Assembly: GCF_037102585.1 (NCBI RefSeq)
Contig: NW_027043824.1
Location: 1 to 64,000 of the forward strand
Origin: Saccharomycopsis crataegensis
Taxonomy: Eukaryota > Ascomycota > Saccharomycetes > Ascoideales > Saccharomycopsidaceae
DNA: 64,000 nucleotides
Direction: 5' to 3'
Of the stretch, positions 62,257 to 64,000 are shown in pieces (position 1 is the first letter of the stretch; each line of letters opens with the position of its first letter). Under the pieces are notes generated by a model. The model was given only the letters and a program-made list of their open reading frames with translations. It had not been told where the DNA came from and searched no databases. Position numbers and translations under genes: made by a program.

Positions 62257-64000
62257 TCAAATGATATCATCCAAGATGGTCGAGAGTACCATATTTTTCA
62301 GGTCACTTTCACTAGGATTGAAATGTAAAAGAAATTGTTGTTGTGCTGCTAATAACTTTTCCCTCTCTATCTGAATCAATGCTGGCAAATTTGCTCCATC
62401 ATGGCCTCCAACGTCGTTTTTATCATACAATTGAATTATACTCGATGATACAATTTTCTTCACATTCTGAATTTTTGTATTATCAACAATAGAGCTAAAC
62501 TCATCATCTTTTATTTTCTTCCTTGTGTGACTAATTGCATCGCCAAACAAATTAGTCTCAATATTTTCGTCTAGGAAAATGACTGAGTACTGGCTATTGA
62601 TAAAATCCTCCTCTAGAAATCTGGTCCTGATATTAATAATGCTGATGAATAACTGCAATTCCTCTTGACCAGCAAGGAAATTGAATAATGTCTCAAGAAT
62701 TAGATATAAGTATTTGAAGGTCCCTATTTTAAAAAATAGATGTTTCAGTGAACTCTGAGACATCGCTTTGGAATGCCTGTTTTTGTATAAAGGTTCGAAT
62801 TGCACTATGAACCGAAAAATTAGCCAATAATCATTGACATCGAAAGGTCCTGAATTTTCCAATACCTCATTGAGTACCTTTAATGAGTAGTGGAGCAATA
62901 TCCAAATATCATCACCAAATTTTGCACATAGATTAACCTCAATCGTAATCAACCCAATGATCATGTATAGTTTTGAATCAAGTGCCGTGAGTTTTGCTTC
63001 CACATCATAAGTCACTTCTTTCTGTAAGTTAATAACAGTAGTCGTGAGGTCCCGAACAAATTCATCTTGCTTGTTTTCAATCAATGCCAAACATAATTGC
63101 TCCAGTAAAAACACAAATAGCTCATCACTCCCAAAACTTATCAGCTCGGAATCGTTAACAAAATCATCGGTGATAGCTTGAATCTTCCGTTGTAATTCTG
63201 GACCCTCAAATACAATAGATCTAGCTATTCTGAAAACATGTTTTAAATATTGGAAATCTTTTGACTTTTGTAAAAGTTTCTTACCTGATGGAAAATTCAA
63301 GAAATTCAAGACTTTGGTGGCAAATTTATAATAATTCATAGTTTTTAACTTTCCAGCAGCAGTATTGGACATATTCTTCTTTTTCATCTCGTACTCCTTC
63401 TTAAACTCTTCAATCATAATATCCACAAGTTGATTTGCTCTATTTTCATAAGCCCTGGATTTATGGGAATTTCTAAATATTGTTGAGATAAATGTAGCAA
63501 GAATCTCCAATCTCTTGGTATTACTAAAATCAAAAATGTTTCCAAAACTATTTTTGAACAGCAACCAATCATTATTGTTCTTGTCATTGAGCACCAATTG
63601 CTGATAATAAAGAAAGGAAAACTCTTTAGGCTCGTACCTAATAATAGATTTGGCAAAGCTATCAATGAAATAATCGGCATCATGAAGCATACTGATTTGA
63701 CCGTTAAATTTTAAAACTTGGGATAACCAGACTAACTCATACCTATCAATATTATATAGATTCCATTTAAAATTTAATGATTGCCAGTTCTCACATTTTA
63801 GTTCAACTAGCAAATCAGAAGTCGCACCCAAGCAGCACACTAGCTCACAAATATGATTACCAGGGGGTACATACGCAATATCATCAGCTGAAATTTTTAC
63901 CAAATTGATCATTGGTGTCCACAAGTTGTCTCTAATAACGTTACTTATGGTTTTGTATCTTTCTGCATCGGAATCAGACTTCGGGATAAGCTTCTTGGTG
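62257..64000 (-). CDS. Unidentified large helical protein, cut by window edge
   Basis: The minus-strand frame is open from its stop at 62257 to the right edge, at least 581 codons, so the start lies outside. The visible part is a C-terminal region, mostly helical and Leu/Phe/Tyr/Lys-rich without signal peptide or membrane segments; hydrophobic stretches recur about every 40 residues, as in a repeat-helix scaffold. Recognisable pieces such as VPPGNHICELVCCLGATSD and LTALDSKLYMIIGLITIEV do not identify it for me. The Mms22/Mus7 DNA-repair scaffold is one possibility by general character, but only a guess. Coding status is very likely; identity unknown. Confidence 0.6.
   Translation of the reverse strand, partial: TKKLIPKSDSDAERYKTISNVIRDNLWTPMINLVKISADDIAYVPPGNHICELVCCLGATSDLLVELKCENWQSLNFKWNLYNIDRYELVWLSQVLKFNGQISMLHDADYFIDSFAKSIIRYEPKEFSFLYYQQLVLNDKNNNDWLLFKNSFGNIFDFSNTKRLEILATFISTIFRNSHKSRAYENRANQLVDIMIEEFKKEYEMKKKNMSNTAAGKLKTMNYYKFATKVLNFLNFPSGKKLLQKSKDFQYLKHVFRIARSIVFEGPELQRKIQAITDDFVNDSELISFGSDELFVFLLEQLCLALIENKQDEFVRDLTTTVINLQKEVTYDVEAKLTALDSKLYMIIGLITIEVNLCAKFGDDIWILLHYSLKVLNEVLENSGPFDVNDYWLIFRFIVQFEPLYKNRHSKAMSQSSLKHLFFKIGTFKYLYLILETLFNFLAGQEELQLFISIINIRTRFLEEDFINSQYSVIFLDENIETNLFGDAISHTRKKIKDDEFSSIVDNTKIQNVKKIVSSSIIQLYDKNDVGGHDGANLPALIQIEREKLLAAQQQFLLHFNPSESDLKNMVLSTILDDII

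Overview
The window looks like nuclear DNA of an ascomycete yeast: about 35% GC by eye, dense intron-poor genes on both strands, T- and A-rich gene ends, and proteins that read as full-length orthologues of budding-yeast genes (RPB11, SUI2, FCP1, CDH1, YTM1, QRI7, SNX4, SMI1, MRN1 and others). A CUG-Ser ('CTG clade', Candida/Debaryomyces-type) yeast is most likely. The cell-wall and secreted-protease genes fit this, CTG codons look avoided in SUI2, and the one in-frame CTG I checked in RPB11 falls where I recall serine in human RPB11. The species cannot be named from this sequence. No tRNA, rRNA, CRISPR or recognisable retroelement was found.

Layout. (1) 1-9.9 kb has subtelomere-like character. 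It holds a tandem 1,471-bp repeat unit, more than 99% identical between copies and itself built from about 175-bp degenerate monomers plus an iterated 11-bp word; an unrecognised 216-aa gene whose stop codon sits in the repeat edge; a secreted protein made of 21-bp-encoded heptads; a 2.5-kb gene-poor stretch; and a broken leucine-rich-repeat gene. No telomere repeat is visible. (2) 9.9-37 kb is gene-dense core: JSN1-type PUF protein, GRH1, a secreted aspartyl protease, VPS37/SRN2, APL1, a DUF4112 protein, a MEMO-family protein, SUI2, a Caf120/Skg3-type PH protein, VTA1, an HSP12-like gene, QRI7, SNX4, CDH1 and a Sac7-type RhoGAP. (3) 37-41 kb is sparse: a long (CT)n tract, RPB11 and a 2.3-kb gene-free interval. 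(4) 41-64 kb is core again: YTM1, a GAS1/PHR glucanosyltransferase, SMI1/KNR4, MRN1, a DGAT1-type MBOAT protein lacking the catalytic histidine, a GPI-anchored pepsin-fold protein lacking both catalytic aspartates, BTN1, FCP1, and an unidentified large gene cut by the right edge.

Shared themes are membrane traffic (GRH1, VPS37, APL1, VTA1, SNX4, BTN1), the cell wall and cell surface (GAS1/PHR, SMI1, the protease and its inactive relative, the heptad protein) and RNA or transcription (JSN1, MRN1, RPB11, FCP1, SUI2, YTM1). Functions rest on reading motifs and remembered family sequences, not on searches. The best candidates for something undescribed are the higher-order satellite with its iterated word, the His-to-Gln DGAT1-like protein and the heptad secreted protein.
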